DNA of 64,000 nt, taken from the NCBI GenBank assembly GCA_008638375.1, contig CM018033.1:18869794-18933793 (forward strand). The letters are read 5' to 3'. The stretch is from Nyssa sinensis. Taxonomy: Eukaryota > Streptophyta > Magnoliopsida > Cornales > Nyssaceae. The stretch's first letter is position 1. Every line of letters begins with the position of its first letter. A program made the position numbers and the translations under genes. Shown here piece after piece: positions 62,085 through 64,000 of this stretch. Under the pieces are notes generated by a model. That model worked only from the letters and a program-made list of their open reading frames with translations. It made no database searches and was not told where the DNA came from.

Positions 62085-63480
62085 GCGCAGAAAAAAACAA
62101 CATAATAATCGAGTGCAAATCCGGGTTACCTCTTCTAGTCTGGATTCGTGGAAGTAGAAGGACCATGCAACTTGTGCTACGAGCTTCGCAGTCACAAATG
62201 GAACGTTGCAGTGAGATTTCCTCAGCTATAGCATGACTACTTGTTGCCTACGTAGTTCCGCAATCCAATTTCAGAGGTCTATTGATGGTAACCATAAAAA
62301 GAATCTCAGAAGAGAACTCTTAACTAGGAGGCATGAGAGTTTATGGATAATTATTTCTCACAATCACAATCTCTGTAACCACATTTGGAGATATATTATG
62401 ATAAGTAGTTGAATTGAAAATGCAACCTATAACTTATCTTGATAAGAGTCGCAGTCTTTTCTTAACTCTCTATACACACATCATGTATATGCTTCGATAT
62501 ATGTGGATTCGGTTCTAAACTCGGCTCAATATCCAACAAAATAAAAAGGAAGGGAAACAAAGTAGAAAGGGGGAAGGAATATTAAGGTACACAACATTGA
62601 GGATTTCAATTGATGGGTAAAAGGTATTTTCAATGATTTTTAATCTATTCAAAAACATTTAGGAGGTGTAAACAAATGTTTAGAAGCATCTAGGATTGAG
62701 AAGAAGGAAAAATAGTGCGGTAAAAGGGAAAAAAGGTAACAAATTTTCAAAATCTAGTGACTGGTGCAAGAGAAGAGACCAGCTCCAACAAGTTGACCGA
62801 GTTTCAATGAGTCAATTGAGTCTGTAACAAGTTGACCTATCGAGTCAACTTGGTGGTTGACCTTGTCAAGTCAATGAACCATGTCCAATTCAGGTTCAAA
62901 TCAGGTCCGAATTAAGTCAAGAAATGAGTACTCAATTGATCAACTCAAATAGAACTTTTACACCACTACTAAAATCAAACAGTAATTTCATCATGTTTTC
63001 TAAAGTAGTGTTACATATGGTTACAAAATTCTTGCATGTTTCGAAAGTAATGTCACATATATTTGTGAAGATGCTTGCATTTTCTCAAGATGTGTTATGT
63101 ATGTTTGAAATAAAAAGGTATAATTTACTCCTATAACAAAGTATGAGAATTAATATTCATTATTCAGTGAATTTCGTTACCTCACTCCTTTCCCCATCCA
63201 TTTCAAGTAATGAAAATGAGAGATGTAAAAGAGCAAGTCTACATAAATACAAGTTTAGAGAAATGTCTTTCGAAATATGGAGACTTAAGCAAGTCCTTGT
63301 TTTGGAAGTTGTATTTGGACTTGCTTTAGGAATTAACCTTCTGTACATCTGAACTATGTATATAACTTGACAATAAGAAGAAGAGATTATAAATGTCTAG
63401 TCATGTGATGAGAGTTATTTAAGTTTATATCTAATTAGATGGGATTGCAATATGGAATGTTGTGGATTGCTGTTTGCTGA
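62085..63480 (-). repeat. Possible reverse LTR next to primer-binding site
   Basis: Inferred only from the adjacent primer-binding site. No partner LTR or outer boundary was found. 62785-62900 is dense in 'gttgac' and 'gtcaac' motifs. No coding frame of interest. Confidence 0.25.
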
Positions 63481-63560
63481 TTGTGACGGCTTCGATGGCC
63501 TTGGCCGATCACTTCACTTGCCTTAATATCGTAGCGTGTAAAAATATCGATGGCATTGTC

Positions 63561-63595
<35 letters not shown>

Positions 63596-63758
63596 ATAAT
63601 AATAATAATAATAAAGTGGAATATTGAATCCGTGGACAATCAGATTTATCACAGGTAACAGTCCCTGTTCATGCTTTTGTTTTCTATATATTTTTGTAAT
63701 ATTTCAATATAAATGCTAAATTAAAGAAAATCTGAAATAGAAACTAATACTGAAATTT

Positions 63759-63805
<47 letters not shown>

Positions 63806-64000
63806 AGCAATACAATAGAACTAATCATAAAATTGAACCTTTTTCTTAAGTGTTTGAAGAACTTTCTTTGCGAGGACTTTATATGATCCTTAAATTTTTA
63901 ATTTGAACTATATTTTAAATACATAGTTCTTCCTTGATGGACCTGGCCTACCAATAAAATAAAAAAACTTCTTCTGCTTCCCAAGCAAAGCACTGGAAAC
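63481..64000. other. Microsatellite-rich window end
   Basis: A compound (TG)n(TA)n(TAA)n run at about 63561-63613 and a TA run at about 63762-63800. No gene. Confidence 0.75.

Overview
The window is plant nuclear DNA, most likely from a eudicot (inference). It is AT-rich and full of microsatellites. Almost all recognisable coding sequence is decayed transposable element. I see only one ordinary, intact protein gene, at about 15.1 kb. There is no sign of an organellar or bacterial segment, and I recognise no tRNA, rRNA or CRISPR array.

Layout. 1-139 is a reverse-oriented scrap of a long LTR (family C below). 140-8714 is a complete but dead Ty1/copia element with two 1.27-kb LTRs. 8715-12730 is a forward, 5'-truncated family C LTR. 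12.7-14.9 kb holds nothing identifiable. 14.9-15.6 kb carries a small plant gene for a basic protein of unknown function. 18.1-23.56 kb is an L1-type LINE whose ORF1 is split by a 1.3-kb DNA transposon (TTA target duplication). 24.0-32.0 kb is a Mutator-like element (MULE) whose 5' untranslated part carries a 2.97-kb solo LTR (family B, GGGTT target duplication). 32.05-34.08 kb holds two adjacent reverse fragments of family C.

The most interesting region is 34.1 to about 59.6 kb, which I read as one old Ty3/gypsy element of the Tat lineage. It has sense-strand reverse transcriptase, RNase H, a second RNase H and integrase. Further downstream are two decayed ANTISENSE extra ORFs (DUF7745-like and plant-mobile-domain), a tandem-repeat 3' untranslated region, a polypurine tract and a 3' LTR. 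Its integrase is interrupted by a non-coding element with 3.7-kb LTRs (36946-49906, LARD type). That insert in turn contains a 3.55-kb reverse solo LTR of family B (42234-45786, AGTCC target duplication). This gives three levels of nesting, and the junctions can be read to the base.

59.6-64.0 kb is poorly resolved. It has a minus-strand primer-binding site of a probable copia-type element at 62073-62084, short duplications and microsatellites.

How it works together: there is no operon or pathway. The order of events can be read from nesting. The Tat element, the MULE and the LINE are hosts. The LARD, the family B LTRs and the small DNA transposon came later. Each well-resolved insertion can be taken out together with one copy of its duplication; for the LARD and the small DNA transposon this closes the host reading frame. 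All coordinates and translations were worked out by eye.
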